NCBI RefSeq assembly: GCF_005403045.1
Contig: NZ_BJCL01000006.1
Location: 124,001 to 188,000 of the forward strand
DNA from: Pseudaquabacterium pictum
GTDB taxonomy: Bacteria; Pseudomonadota; Gammaproteobacteria; Burkholderiales; Burkholderiaceae_C
Length of the DNA: 64,000 nt
Direction of reading: 5' to 3'
The notes below the pieces were generated by a model. The model did no database searches, was not told the origin of the DNA, and was given only the letters and a program-made list of their open reading frames with translations. Below are positions 18,635-27,599 of this stretch, in pieces (within the stretch, counting starts at the first letter, position 1; each line of letters begins with the position of its first letter). The translations under genes were made by a program, and so were the position numbers.

Positions 18635-19045
18635 GTGAAGTTTCTGATCGACAACTGGATGCTCATCCTCCTGGCCGCGTCCTCGGGCGGCCTGCTGCTG
18701 TGGCAGGCGCTGCAGAAGAACGCCGGCGGCGGCGTCGGCACGGCCGAAGCCGTGCGCCTGATCAACCGCGAGAAGGGCGTGCTGATCGATGTGTCCGAGC
18801 CGGCCGAGTTCGCCGCCGGCCACGCGGTGGGCGCGCGCAACATCCCCTTCGGCAGCCTCGAAGGCGCCAAGGAGCTGCCCAGCAACAAGGCCCTGCCGCT
18901 GTTGCTGATCTGCCCCACCGGCGCCCGCGCTGGCCGCGCCGCCGGCCTGCTGCGCAAGGCGGGCCACGAGAAGGCCATGGCCGTCACCGGCGGCCTGAAC
19001 GCCTGGCGCGAGGCCGGCCTGCCGGTCGACAAGAAGCCCGCCTGA
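18635..19045 (+). CDS. Membrane-anchored rhodanese domain protein, YibN-like (136 aa)
   Basis: One N-terminal membrane helix (about residues 8-25, [15 protein letters not shown]) followed by a single rhodanese domain. The active-site cysteine is in [15 protein letters not shown], and the domain ends with [14 protein letters not shown]. It should transfer sulfane sulfur; the partner is unknown. The order rhodanese-grxC-secB-gpsA is conserved in many Beta- and Gammaproteobacteria (the yibN-grxC-secB-gpsA cluster), which supports the YibN assignment. Confidence 0.88.
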   Translation: MKFLIDNWMLILLAASSGGLLLWQALQKNAGGGVGTAEAVRLINREKGVLIDVSEPAEFAAGHAVGARNIPFGSLEGAKELPSNKALPLLLICPTGARAGRAAGLLRKAGHEKAMAVTGGLNAWREAGLPVDKKPA

Positions 19046-19131
19046 ACGTCGGGCCTGTCCGGCGCGGCGCCTGCAGGCCTGCGTCAGGACCGGCAGAATC
19101 GGTGCCCTGTCCGATTCAAAGCCTCGTCACC

Positions 19132-19392
19132 ATGAACGCCGTGCGCATGTACACCACCCAGGTCTGCCCCTACTGCATCCGGGCCAAGGCCTTGCTGAAG
19201 CAGCGCGGCGTGGAGGCGATCGACGAGGTGCGCATCGACCTGGACCCGGGCCAGCGTGACCAGATGATCGCGCTGACCGGCCGCCGCACCGTGCCGCAGA
19301 TCTTCATCGGCAGCACCCACGTGGGCGGTTGCGACGACCTGATGGCGCTGGACCGCGCCGGCGGCCTGCAGCCCTTGCTGCAAGGCGCCTGA
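19132..19392 (+). CDS. grxC: Glutaredoxin 3 (86 aa)
   Basis: A small thiol-disulfide oxidoreductase working with glutathione. The dithiol site CPYC lies at about residues 12-15 ([12 protein letters not shown]), the cis-proline in [10 protein letters not shown] and the glutathione-binding [10 protein letters not shown] near the end. Length and layout match bacterial Grx3. The ATG at 19132 gives the expected N-terminus. It lies 86 bp after the rhodanese gene. Confidence 0.93.
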   Translation: MNAVRMYTTQVCPYCIRAKALLKQRGVEAIDEVRIDLDPGQRDQMIALTGRRTVPQIFIGSTHVGGCDDLMALDRAGGLQPLLQGA

Positions 19393-19467
19393 ACCCGCGA
19401 CCGGCGGCCGCCCGCCGGCTGCCGGATCCGTCACGCCCGCCGCCGCGGAGCCGTCATGGCCCTGCGC

Positions 19468-19516
19468 CATAATCCGCGCCGCCCCAGCCCGTTGCCCTGT
19501 CGGCGGCGGGCTTTTG
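19468..19516 (+). promoter_or_regulatory. Possible -10 element and hairpin upstream of secB
   Basis: CATAATCC (19468-19475) resembles a -10, without a clear -35. About 13 bp later an AGCCCG/CGGGCT stem (19486-19491 with 19507-19512) is followed by TTTTGTGTTT, so an interrupted hairpin with a U-rich end sits just before secB. It could end grxC transcripts or lie in the secB leader. Weak evidence. Confidence 0.35.
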
Positions 19517-19540
19517 TGTTTCTCTCAGGATCCTTCCGCC

Positions 19541-20014
19541 ATGGCCGACCAAGACGATACCCCCGTGTTCCAGATCCAGCGCATGTACCTGAAGGACCTG
19601 TCGCTGGAGCAGCCGAACTCGCCGCAGATCCTGCTGGAGCAGCAGCAGCCGCAGGTCGACATCAACCTGGCGATGGCCGCCGGCGGCGTGGCCGACGGCA
19701 TCTTCGAAGTGACGGTGACCGCCACCGTCACCACCAAGATCAAGGACAAGACGCTGTTCCTGGTCGAGGCCAAGCAGGCCGGCATCTTCGAGATCCGCAA
19801 CGTGCCGCAAGAGCAGCTGCAGGGCATCCTCAGCATCGTCTGCCCGCAGATGATCTACCCTTACCTGCGCGCCATCGTCTCTGACGTCTGCACCCGCGCC
19901 GGCTTCCCGCCGATCATGCTGACGGAAGTGAACTTCCAGGCCATGTTCGAGGCCCAGCAGGCCCAGGCCGCTGCCAACGGCAGCGCCAGCGGCATCATCA
20001 CCAGCGCCAACTGA
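19541..20014 (+). CDS. secB: Protein-export chaperone SecB (157 aa)
   Basis: A tetrameric cytosolic chaperone that keeps preproteins unfolded and passes them to SecA. It has the family segments [51 protein letters not shown] and [15 protein letters not shown]. The length is standard. The ATG at 19541 is preceded by AGGA; an in-frame upstream ATG at 19514 adds a nonconserved stretch. It is followed by gpsA 14 bp later, the conserved arrangement. Confidence 0.95.
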   Translation: MADQDDTPVFQIQRMYLKDLSLEQPNSPQILLEQQQPQVDINLAMAAGGVADGIFEVTVTATVTTKIKDKTLFLVEAKQAGIFEIRNVPQEQLQGILSIVCPQMIYPYLRAIVSDVCTRAGFPPIMLTEVNFQAMFEAQQAQAAANGSASGIITSAN

Positions 20015-20028
20015 AGCCGACCCCGGGC

Positions 20029-21018
20029 ATGGCGCAGCCGCCGCTGGTGGTGCTGGGCGCCGGTGCCTGGGGCACGGCGCTGGCCGTGGCGGCCGCCGGC
20101 CGCCAGCCGGTGCTGCTGTGGGCGCGGGATGCGGCCCAGGCGGCGCAGATGCAGGCCCAGCGTGTCAATGCGCGCTACCTGCCCGGCGTGGCCTTCCCCG
20201 CGGGCCTGACGGTCACCGCCGATGCCGCCCAGGCCCACGTGCTGGCGGCGCAGGGCCTGGCCGTGCTGGGCACGCCGATGGCCGGGTTGCGCCCCACGCT
20301 GGCTGCGCTGCCGCCCGGCAGCCGCGCCCTGTGGCTGTGCAAGGGCTTCGAGGCCGGCAGCGGCCTGCTGGGTCACGAGATCGCCCAGGCCACCCGGCCC
20401 GACCTGCGCTGCGGCGTGCTGTCCGGCCCCAGTTTCGCCCAGGAAGTGGCGCGCCACCAGCCCACCGCCCTGGTGGCGGCCAGTGCCGACGAGGCGCTCA
20501 CCGCGCTGGCGGTGCAGGCCTTCCACAGCGACAGCCTGCGCGTCTACACCAGCACCGATCCGGTTGGCGTCGAGGTGGGCGGTGCAGTGAAGAACGTGAT
20601 GGCGATCGCCACCGGCATCGCCGACGGCCTGGCGCTGGGCCTGAATGCCCGCGCCGCGCTGGTCACCCGCGGCCTGGCCGAGATGACGCGCCTGGGCGTG
20701 GCGCTGGGCGCCCGGGCCGAGACCTTCATGGGCCTGTCCGGTCTGGGCGACCTGGTGCTGACGGCCACCGGCGACCTGTCGCGCAACCGCCAGGTCGGGC
20801 TGCTGCTGGCCCAGGGGCGGGCGCTGCCCGACATCCTGCAGCAGCTGGGCCATGTGGCCGAGGGCGTGCACACCGCGCCCACGCTGCAGGCCCGCGCCCG
20901 CGCCAGCGGCGTCGACATGCCGATCACCGATGCGGTGGTGGCGGTGTTGCAGGGCCGGCTGTCACCGGCACAGGCGCTGCAGCAGTTGATGGCCCGCGGG
21001 GCGCGGGCCGAAGCCTGA
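20029..21018 (+). CDS. gpsA: Glycerol-3-phosphate dehydrogenase [NAD(P)+] (329 aa)
   Basis: Reduces dihydroxyacetone phosphate to sn-glycerol-3-phosphate for phospholipid synthesis. The nucleotide-binding loop is [47 protein letters not shown] (catalytic lysine) and [21 protein letters not shown] follow in the family order. The length is normal. The gene converges on trmL with a 13-bp gap. Confidence 0.95.
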   Translation: MAQPPLVVLGAGAWGTALAVAAAGRQPVLLWARDAAQAAQMQAQRVNARYLPGVAFPAGLTVTADAAQAHVLAAQGLAVLGTPMAGLRPTLAALPPGSRALWLCKGFEAGSGLLGHEIAQATRPDLRCGVLSGPSFAQEVARHQPTALVAASADEALTALAVQAFHSDSLRVYTSTDPVGVEVGGAVKNVMAIATGIADGLALGLNARAALVTRGLAEMTRLGVALGARAETFMGLSGLGDLVLTATGDLSRNRQVGLLLAQGRALPDILQQLGHVAEGVHTAPTLQARARASGVDMPITDAVVAVLQGRLSPAQALQQLMARGARAEA

Positions 21019-21031
21019 ACGGCGCTGGCGC

Positions 21032-21502
21032 TCAGCTGCCGCCGATGTAGCCGGTCTGGCGCCAGGCCTCGAACACCGCCACCGCCACCGCATTGCTCAG
21101 GTTCAGGCTGCGCTGGCCCGCACGCATCGGCAGGCGCACGCGGCGGTCGTCGGCAAAGCCGTCGCGGATCTCGGCCGGCAGGCCGGCGGTCTCGCTGCCG
21201 AACACCAGCCAGTCGCCGTGCTGCCAGGCGATGTCGCTGAAGCGCGCCGAACCGCGGGTGGTGAAGGCGAACATCCGCCCACCGATCACCTGCTGCGCCG
21301 CCAGCAGCGCTGGCCAGTCGGCATGGCGGCGCACCGCGGTGAACTCGTGGTAATCCAGCCCGGCGCGGCGCAGCAGCTTGTCCTCCATCGAGAAGCCCAG
21401 CGGCTCCACCAGGTGCAGGGCGCAGCCGGTGTTGGCGGCCAGGCGGATCACGTTGCCGGTGTTGGGCGGGATCTCCGGATGCACGAGGACGATGTGGAAC
21501 AT
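21032..21502 (-). CDS. trmL: tRNA (cytidine/uridine-2'-O-)-methyltransferase TrmL (156 aa)
   Basis: A SPOUT-fold methyltransferase that modifies the wobble nucleotide of tRNA-Leu. The N-terminus FHIVLVHPEIPPNTGNVIRLAANTGCALHLVEPLGF and the C-terminal knot segments LVFGSETAGLP and LPMRAGQRSLNLSNAVAVAVFEAWRQ are diagnostic. The length matches the minimal SPOUT enzymes. It lies downstream of comF on the same strand. Confidence 0.94.
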   Translation of the reverse strand: MFHIVLVHPEIPPNTGNVIRLAANTGCALHLVEPLGFSMEDKLLRRAGLDYHEFTAVRRHADWPALLAAQQVIGGRMFAFTTRGSARFSDIAWQHGDWLVFGSETAGLPAEIRDGFADDRRVRLPMRAGQRSLNLSNAVAVAVFEAWRQTGYIGGS

Positions 21503-21533
21503 GGGGCGCGATTGTGGCGCCGCGGCGGCCGCC

Positions 21534-22265
21534 TCAATCGCCCGGCGCCGGGGTGCGCGCCAGCACCCACACCTGCACGGCGGCCGCGCCGGCGGTGAGC
21601 AGCGCCTGGCTGGCTGCGGCCGCGGTGACGCCGGTGGTCATCACGTCGTCGACCAGCGCCACGGTGCGGCCGGCCAGCGCCGACCGGGCCTCGGGTGGCA
21701 CCCACATCGCATCGCGAACGTTGGCGGTACGGGCGCCGCGGCCCAGGCCCACCTGGTGTGGCGTGTCGCGCAGCCGCAGCAGGGCGTCGGGCCGGGCCCG
21801 CAGCCCGCGTTGCGCCGCCACCCGGCGGGCCAGCTCCCAGGCCTGGTTGTAGCCGCGCTCGGCCAGCCGCGCCGGGCTCAGCGGCACCGGCAGCACCCAG
21901 TGCGCCACCGGCAGGCTCGACTGTCGGTCCAGCGCCTCGGCCAGGGCATCGGCCAGCAGCCCGGCCAGTTCGGGTTGCTGCTGGAACTTGAAGCGGGCGA
22001 CCAGGCGGTCCCAGGGAAAGGCGTAGTCGGCCACCGCCACGGTGCGCTGATAGGGCGGCGGTGCCTGCAGGCAGGCGCCGCAGCCCTGGCCGCCGGGGCT
22101 GGGCAGGGCGCATTGCGGGCAGCGCAGGCTGGTGGATGCGACGAAGCGCTGGTGGCAGTCGCCGCAGAAGCCGGTGCGGTCCCAGCGGCTGCACAGCACG
22201 CAGGGGCGCGGCAGCCGGCCCGGCCAGCGTGGCGCGCGTGGGGCTGCCGGGTGGTGCTGCTGCAT
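21534..22265 (-). CDS. comF: ComF family protein with phosphoribosyltransferase domain (243 aa)
   Basis: The N-terminal part has paired cysteines (PCVLCSRW, GFCGDCHQR, LRCPQCALP, GCGACLQ) that form zinc-finger-like knuckles. The C-terminal PRTase domain contains LPVPLSPARLAERGYNQAWELAR and the PRPP loop VALVDDVMTTGVTA. ComF proteins support DNA uptake in naturally competent bacteria; the exact reaction is not defined. I use the ATG at 22265; the frame continues upstream, but that part overlaps the divergent gene. The start lies 23 bp from the bioC-like start. Confidence 0.87.
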   Translation of the reverse strand: MQQHHPAAPRAPRWPGRLPRPCVLCSRWDRTGFCGDCHQRFVASTSLRCPQCALPSPGGQGCGACLQAPPPYQRTVAVADYAFPWDRLVARFKFQQQPELAGLLADALAEALDRQSSLPVAHWVLPVPLSPARLAERGYNQAWELARRVAAQRGLRARPDALLRLRDTPHQVGLGRGARTANVRDAMWVPPEARSALAGRTVALVDDVMTTGVTAAAASQALLTAGAAAVQVWVLARTPAPGD

Positions 22266-22288
22266 CGCATCAATATACTGAAACCGCC

Positions 22289-23203
22289 ATGTCCGACCCG
22301 ACCGCCGCCAGCGCCGCACCCGCCATCGACCAGCCCGCCTTGCGCCGGGTGCTGGACCGCCTGGCCCGTGCCGATTCGGCGCCCTGGCTGCACCAGGAGG
22401 TGGCGCGCCGCATGGCCGAGCGTCTGCCGGTGATCCGCCAGCCGCCCGAGCGCTGGCTGGATTGGTGGGCCTTCACCGGCGCCGGTGCGGCCGCGGTGCA
22501 GGCGGTGTGGCCGCAGGCCCAGCGCCAGGCGGTCGAGCCCACACCCGCGCTGCAGGCCCGCAGCCGCCAGGCCCAGGCGGCGCCCTGGTGGGCCCTGGGG
22601 GCGCGCCGGCAGGCTGCCGCGCAGCCGGTCTGGCTGAGCAGCGAGGTGCCGGCCGGCCAGGCCCAGATGCTGTGGGCCAACCTGGTGCTGCACACCGCGG
22701 CCGACCCCGCCGCCAGCCTGGCCGCCTGGCACCGCGCGCTCGCGGTCGACGGCTTCCTGATGTTCTCCTGCTTCGGCCCCGACACCCTGCGGGAGCTGCG
22801 CGCCGTGTACGCCGAGGCCGGCTGGCCCGATCCGCACCCGCCCTATGCCGACATGCACGACCTGGGCGACCTGCTGGTGCACGGCGGCTTCGCCGACCCG
22901 GTGATGGACCAGGAGACGATCCGGCTGACCTGGTCATCACCCGCCGCGCTGCTGGCCGAACTGCGCAGCCTGGGCGGCCACCTGGGCAGCGCCCGCTTTG
23001 CCGGCCTGCGCACGCCGCGCTGGCAGGCGCGGCTGCAGCAGGCGCTGACCAACCGCGCCGGCGCCGACGGCCGCATCGCCATGACGGTCGAACTTGTCTA
23101 CGGCCATGCCTACAAGGCGGCGCCCCGACCGGGCCGGGGCGAGCCGGCCGTCGTCTCGCTGGCGCACCTGCGCAGCGGCCTGCCCAAGGCAGGACAGTCA
23201 TGA
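22289..23203 (+). CDS. BioC-like methyltransferase with degenerate SAM motif (304 aa)
   Basis: It resembles malonyl-ACP O-methyltransferase BioC over most of its length, especially LWANLVLHTAADPAASLAAWHRALAVDGFLMFSCFGPDTLRELR and the C-terminal VELVYGHAYKAAP. The SAM-binding loop, normally DLGCGTG, reads DWWAFTGAGAAAV here, so cofactor binding is uncertain. Divergence from comF is a conserved arrangement around biotin-related genes. It could be the biotin-pathway enzyme with an altered motif or a BioC-derived protein with another role. A TATACT hexamer (22274-22279) lies 9 bp before the start, close enough to suggest a very short leader. Confidence 0.7.
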   Translation: MSDPTAASAAPAIDQPALRRVLDRLARADSAPWLHQEVARRMAERLPVIRQPPERWLDWWAFTGAGAAAVQAVWPQAQRQAVEPTPALQARSRQAQAAPWWALGARRQAAAQPVWLSSEVPAGQAQMLWANLVLHTAADPAASLAAWHRALAVDGFLMFSCFGPDTLRELRAVYAEAGWPDPHPPYADMHDLGDLLVHGGFADPVMDQETIRLTWSSPAALLAELRSLGGHLGSARFAGLRTPRWQARLQQALTNRAGADGRIAMTVELVYGHAYKAAPRPGRGEPAVVSLAHLRSGLPKAGQS

Positions 23204-23324
23204 TTTGCATCTGCTTCACCAACCCGGGGAATCGGCTTATCACTCCGCTAGAATCTCAGGTTGATTTGGCGCAGAGTGCCTGGGTGTGGGTGACCACCGG
23301 GCTGCGCCGGTGTCCGGCTTCATC

Positions 23325-23338
23325 GGGCACCGGTGCCC
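23325..23338. repeat. 14-bp perfect palindrome before the DUF2244/cox gene block
   Basis: GGGCACCGGTGCCC lies 42 bp upstream of the DUF2244 gene in a 177-bp gene-free interval (23204-23380). A TAGAATCT hexamer at 23249-23256 may be a -10 element for the block. The palindrome could be an operator, but such words are not rare at this base composition. Confidence 0.4.
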
Positions 23339-23380
23339 ACGCTGCGTTCTGATCCGCCCCGACCCTTCCACCGAGCCGCC

Positions 23381-23947
23381 ATGTCCGTCACCACCGCCCC
23401 GAGCCCCTGGCCTGCGCCGCCTGCCGCGCGGCCGGACGGCGGCTGGCGCTTCGGCCGTGAGCAGGCCGTGCCGCTGGCCTGGCTGTTCGACCTGCGCCGC
23501 AATGTCTCGATCACGCCGCGCCAGCTGATGGGGTGTTACGCCCTGCTGTGCGCCGTCTCCCTCACCGTGGCTGCCGGTTTCTGGCTGCACGGCGTGACCA
23601 TCGTCAGCCTGTTCACCGGTGTCGAACTGCTGGCCGTGGGCGTCGCCCTGCTGGTGTTTGCCCGCCATGCCGGCGACCGCGAGACCATCACCCTCGCCGA
23701 CGGTGAGATGTCGGTGGTGCAGCAGGTGGGGCCGGCGGTGGAGCAGGTGCGCTTCCGTGCCGAGTGGGTGCGTGTGGAGCCGGTGGCTGACGACGGCTCG
23801 CTGGTGGAGCTGTCAGGAGAAGGGCGCAGTGTGCGGGTCGGCCGCCACGTGCGCCCGGAGATGCGGGTGGCGCTGGCGCAGGAGTTGCGGCGGGCCTTGC
23901 GCCTGGCGCGCGCTGCAGGCGCCCAGGCTGTGGATCAGGAACCTTGA
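23381..23947 (+). CDS. DUF2244 membrane protein upstream of coxB (188 aa)
   Basis: A conserved protein of unknown function. Two adjacent membrane helices (about residues 48-65 and 70-90) follow an N-terminal cytosolic stretch with WLFDLRRNVSITPRQL; a C-terminal soluble domain contains ADGEMSVVQQVGPAVEQVRFRAEWVRVEP. Family members are typically encoded just before cytochrome c oxidase genes, as here (coxB starts 3 bp after its stop), so a role in oxidase assembly or membrane insertion is likely but unproven. Confidence 0.82.
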   Translation: MSVTTAPSPWPAPPAARPDGGWRFGREQAVPLAWLFDLRRNVSITPRQLMGCYALLCAVSLTVAAGFWLHGVTIVSLFTGVELLAVGVALLVFARHAGDRETITLADGEMSVVQQVGPAVEQVRFRAEWVRVEPVADDGSLVELSGEGRSVRVGRHVRPEMRVALAQELRRALRLARAAGAQAVDQEP

Positions 23948-23950
23948 AGC

Positions 23951-25129
23951 ATGACGATGATGACGACTAAGACATGGATGTCCCGGGCCCTGCAGGGCGC
24001 AGCTGCCCTGGTGCTGGCCGGCGGACTGCAAGCCGCCTGGGCTGCGACTGACCTGGCCGGTGGCCCGGCCAAGAACCAGCTGGACCTGCACCCGCCCATC
24101 ACGAAGATCGCCAGCGAGGTTCAGGGCCTGCACTATTTCATGCTGATCGTCTGTCTGGTGATCTTCCTCGCGGTGTTCGGTGTGATGTTCTATTCGATCG
24201 TCAAGCACCGCAAGTCGGTCGGCGCGAAGTCGGCCAACTTCCATGAGAGCGTGGCTGTCGAGATCGCCTGGACGATCGTGCCCTTCATCATCGTCGTGGT
24301 GATGGGCCTGATGGCCACCAAGACCGTGGTGGCCATGAAGGACACCAGCAACGCCGACCTCACCATCAAGACCACCGGCTACCAGTGGAAGTGGGGTTAC
24401 GACTACCTGAAGGGCGAGGGCGAAGGCATCGGCTTCGTGTCGACGCTGGATGTGAACCAGCGCAACATGTCCGACGCCGGCAAGCCCGAGGGCGCCGACT
24501 ACCTGCTGAAGGTCGACAACCCGCTGGTGGTGCCGGTCAACAAGAAGATCCGCATCATCACCACCGCCAACGACGTGATCCACAGCTGGATGGTGCCGGC
24601 CTTCGCGGTCAAGCAGGACGCCATCCCCGGCTTCGTGCGCGACACCTGGTTCCGCGCTGAGAAGACCGGCGACTTCTACGGCCAGTGCGTCGAGCTGTGC
24701 GGCAAGGAGCATGCCTACATGCCCATCCACGTGAAGGTGCTGTCCGCCGAGGACTACACCAAGTGGGTCGATGCCAAGAAGAAGGAAATGGCAGCCAAGG
24801 CCGACGACCCGAGCAAGGTGTGGACGCTGGAAGCCCTGGCTGCACGTGGCGAGAAGATCTACGCTGCCAATTGCGCGGTCTGCCACAAGGCCGACGGCAA
24901 GGGCGCCGGTCCGATCAAGGCCCTGGACGGCTCGGCCATCGTGATGGACACCGACCATGCCAAGCAGATCGCCATCCTGCTCAACGGTGCCAACAACGGC
25001 ACGATGCCGGCCTGGAAGACGCTGTCGGACACCGAGATCGCTGCCGTCATCACCTACACCAAGAACACCTGGTCCAACAAGACCGGGCAGATCGTGCAGC
25101 CGGCCGAAATCGTCGCCGCCCGCAAGTGA
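23951..25129 (+). CDS. coxB: Cytochrome c oxidase subunit II with fused cytochrome c domain (392 aa)
   Basis: An N-terminal signal-like segment (about residues 10-32), two membrane helices around 58-85 and 98-122, then the periplasmic cupredoxin domain. The CuA ligands are in HSWMVPAF and GQCVELCGKEHAYMPI (about 243-258). A C-terminal class I cytochrome c domain adds one haem c site, CAVCH, near residue 308 and a distal methionine in NNGTMPAWK. This makes the enzyme a caa3-type oxidase taking electrons from soluble cytochrome c. It leads the cox operon. Confidence 0.95.
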   Translation: MTMMTTKTWMSRALQGAAALVLAGGLQAAWAATDLAGGPAKNQLDLHPPITKIASEVQGLHYFMLIVCLVIFLAVFGVMFYSIVKHRKSVGAKSANFHESVAVEIAWTIVPFIIVVVMGLMATKTVVAMKDTSNADLTIKTTGYQWKWGYDYLKGEGEGIGFVSTLDVNQRNMSDAGKPEGADYLLKVDNPLVVPVNKKIRIITTANDVIHSWMVPAFAVKQDAIPGFVRDTWFRAEKTGDFYGQCVELCGKEHAYMPIHVKVLSAEDYTKWVDAKKKEMAAKADDPSKVWTLEALAARGEKIYAANCAVCHKADGKGAGPIKALDGSAIVMDTDHAKQIAILLNGANNGTMPAWKTLSDTEIAAVITYTKNTWSNKTGQIVQPAEIVAARK

Positions 25130-25181
25130 CCTGCCAACCATTTCCTGAATCGCCGAATCAGCCGCTGAAAGGCAACGCCCC

Positions 25182-26813
25182 ATGAGCGCCGTCCTCCCGC
25201 AACACGGGTCTCACGACCACGATCACGCCCACGACCATGACCACGGCCCGCTCAAGGGCTGGCGGCGCTGGGTGTTCGCGACGAACCACAAGGACATCGG
25301 CACGATGTACCTGTTGTTCTCGTTTGCCATGCTGATGATCGGCGGCATCCTGGCGCTGTGCATCCGTGCCGAGCTGTTCCAGCCGGGCCTTCAGTTCTTC
25401 AACCCGGAACTGTTCAACTCGTTCACCACGATGCACGGGCTGATCATGGTGTTCGGCGCGATCATGCCGGCCTTCGTCGGCTTCGCGAACTGGATGATTC
25501 CGCTGCAGATCGGCGCCTCCGACATGGCGTTTGCGCGGATGAACAACTTCAGCTTCTGGCTGCTGATCCCGGCAGCCATCATGCTAGCCGGCTCGTTCTT
25601 CATGCCCGGTGGCGCCCCCGCCGCCGGCTGGACGCTGTACGCGCCGCTGACGCTACAGATGGGCCCCAGCATGGATGCCGGCATCTTCGCGATGCACATC
25701 ATGGGCGCCAGCTCGATCATGGGCTCGATCAACATCATCGTCACGATCCTGAACATGCGCGCGCCCGGCATGACGCTGATGAAGATGCCGCTGTTCGCCT
25801 GGACCTGGCTGATCACCGCCTACCTGCTTATCGCGGTGATGCCGGTGCTGGCCGGTGCGATCACGATGACGCTGACCGACCGCCACTTCGGCACCAGCTT
25901 CTTCAACCCCGCCGGCGGTGGCGACCCGGTGATGTACCAGCACATCTTCTGGTTCTTCGGGCACCCCGAGGTGTACATCATGATCCTGCCGGCGTTCGGC
26001 ATCGTCAGCGCCATCGTGCCCGCCTTCGCCCGCAAGCGCCTGTTCGGCTACACCTCGATGGTCTACGCCACCGCGTCGATCGCGATCCTGTCGTTCATCG
26101 TGTGGGCCCACCACATGTATGCCACCGGCATGCCGGTGACCGGCCAGCTGTTCTTCATGTACGCAACGATGCTGATCGCGGTGCCCACCGGCGTGAAGAT
26201 CTTCAACTGGATCGCCACCATGTGGCGCGGTTCGATGACCTTCGAGACCCCGATGTTGTGGGCCGTGGGCTTCATCTTCGTGTTCACCATCGGCGGCTTC
26301 ACCGGCCTGATCCTGGCCATGGCGCCGATCGACATCCAGCTGCAGGACACCTACTACGTGGTGGCCCACTTCCACTACGTGCTGGTGGCCGGTTCGCTGT
26401 ATGCGCTGTTCGCCGGCGTGTACTACTGGGGGCCGAAGTGGACCGGCGTCATGTACTCCGAGGTGCGCGGCAAGATCCACTTCTGGGGCTCGTTGATCTT
26501 CTTCAACCTGACCTTCTTCCCAATGCACTTCCTTGGCCTGGCCGGCATGCCGCGTCGCTATGCCGACTACCCGATGCAGTTCTCCGACTTCAACGCCATC
26601 GCCTCGGTCGGCGCCTTCGGCTTCGGCTTCATGCAGGTGTACTTCTTCCTGTTCGTCGTCGTGCCGATGATGCGTGGCAAGGGCGCCAAGGCGCCGCAGA
26701 AGCCCTGGGAAGGTGCCGAGGGTCTGGAATGGGAAGTGCCGTCGCCGGCACCGTTCCACACCTTCGAAAACCCGCCCAAGCTGGACGCGACCGCCACCCG
26801 CGTGCTGGCCTGA
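25182..26813 (+). CDS. coxA: Cytochrome c oxidase subunit I (543 aa)
   Basis: The haem-copper catalytic subunit with 12 membrane helices, reducing O2 and pumping protons. It has [15 protein letters not shown] with the His-Tyr cross-link pair and the A1-type glutamate, HHMYATG for the CuB histidines, [10 protein letters not shown] with the K-channel lysine, and HFHYVLVAG for the haem ligands. The first 25 residues are unusual: [15 protein letters not shown], an alternating His/Asp tract on the cytoplasmic side that could bind metal. It begins 52 bp after coxB. Confidence 0.97.
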   Translation: MSAVLPQHGSHDHDHAHDHDHGPLKGWRRWVFATNHKDIGTMYLLFSFAMLMIGGILALCIRAELFQPGLQFFNPELFNSFTTMHGLIMVFGAIMPAFVGFANWMIPLQIGASDMAFARMNNFSFWLLIPAAIMLAGSFFMPGGAPAAGWTLYAPLTLQMGPSMDAGIFAMHIMGASSIMGSINIIVTILNMRAPGMTLMKMPLFAWTWLITAYLLIAVMPVLAGAITMTLTDRHFGTSFFNPAGGGDPVMYQHIFWFFGHPEVYIMILPAFGIVSAIVPAFARKRLFGYTSMVYATASIAILSFIVWAHHMYATGMPVTGQLFFMYATMLIAVPTGVKIFNWIATMWRGSMTFETPMLWAVGFIFVFTIGGFTGLILAMAPIDIQLQDTYYVVAHFHYVLVAGSLYALFAGVYYWGPKWTGVMYSEVRGKIHFWGSLIFFNLTFFPMHFLGLAGMPRRYADYPMQFSDFNAIASVGAFGFGFMQVYFFLFVVVPMMRGKGAKAPQKPWEGAEGLEWEVPSPAPFHTFENPPKLDATATRVLA

Positions 26814-26829
26814 CCTGGCGTTACGACCG

Positions 26830-26955
26830 ATGACCAACCCCCGCGACCCCCGGCAGCAGGGCCGCGCCAATCTGCGGCTGGCCCTGGTGCTGGCGTCGGT
26901 GGCGCTGGTGTTCTTCGCCGGCTTTGTCGCCAAGATCGTGCTGTTCGGCCGCTGA
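26830..26955 (+). CDS. Small single-helix protein in the cox operon, oxidase assembly type (41 aa)
   Basis: MTNPRDPRQQGRANLRLALV leads into a single membrane helix (VLASVALVFFAGFVAKIVLFG). Tiny proteins of this form are encoded between coxA and ctaG in many Betaproteobacteria and are annotated as cytochrome oxidase small assembly proteins; the function is inferred from position. It lies 16 bp after coxA and 17 bp before ctaG. An alternative, longer frame reading back into coxA is not supported. Confidence 0.75.
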   Translation: MTNPRDPRQQGRANLRLALVLASVALVFFAGFVAKIVLFGR

Positions 26956-26972
26956 GCCGCGGAGCTGACCCC

Positions 26973-27599
26973 ATGGCCCTGCCTTCCCTGCTGTCAGGCC
27001 TGCACCGTGACAACCGCCGCCTGCTGGGCAAGCTGGCCGTCATCGCGCTGGCGATGTTCGGTTTCGGCTATGCGCTGGTGCCGATGTACAAACACATCTG
27101 CGAGGCACTGGGCATCAACGTGCTGTCGGTCAGCGAGCGGGTGAAGTCGGCCGGCCTGGCCGGCGCTGCCCAGCGCCAGGGCAACACCCAGGTCGACACC
27201 TCGCGCACCGTCACGGTCGAATTCGACGCCAATGCGCGCGGTCCCTGGGACTTCAAGCCAGCGGTCAACTCGGTCAAGGTGCATCCGGGCGAACTGGCCA
27301 CGGTCATGTACGAGTTCCGCAACAAGCAGGACCGCACGATGGCCGCCCAGGCCATCCCCAGCTACGCGCCGATGCGGGCCAGCGCCCACTTCAACAAGCT
27401 CGAGTGCTTCTGCTTCAATGAATACACCCTGGCCCCGGGCGAGCAGAAGGCCTGGCCGGTGGTGTTCTATGTCGATCCCAAGCTGCCCAAGGATGTGACC
27501 ACGATCACCCTGTCCTACACCTTCTTCGAGGTGGCCGGCAAGGTGGTGGGTCAGGCGACGGCCGTCGAGCCGCAACCTGCCGCGGAGAAGCGCCTGTGA
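26973..27599 (+). CDS. ctaG: Cytochrome c oxidase assembly protein CtaG/Cox11 (208 aa)
   Basis: A membrane-anchored copper chaperone that delivers copper to CuB of subunit I. One N-terminal helix (KLAVIALAMFGFGYALVPMYKHIC) is followed by a periplasmic Ig-like domain with the copper motif CFCFNEYTLAPGE and the end segment TTITLSYTFFEV. The length is normal. Its stop overlaps the start of the DUF2970 gene by 4 bp. Confidence 0.95.
   Translation: MALPSLLSGLHRDNRRLLGKLAVIALAMFGFGYALVPMYKHICEALGINVLSVSERVKSAGLAGAAQRQGNTQVDTSRTVTVEFDANARGPWDFKPAVNSVKVHPGELATVMYEFRNKQDRTMAAQAIPSYAPMRASAHFNKLECFCFNEYTLAPGEQKAWPVVFYVDPKLPKDVTTITLSYTFFEVAGKVVGQATAVEPQPAAEKRL

Noticed and set aside
19401-19418. GC-rich hairpin (CCGGCGG/CCGCCGG) after grxC
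   Set aside because: No T-run follows, and such stems are expected by chance at this base composition.
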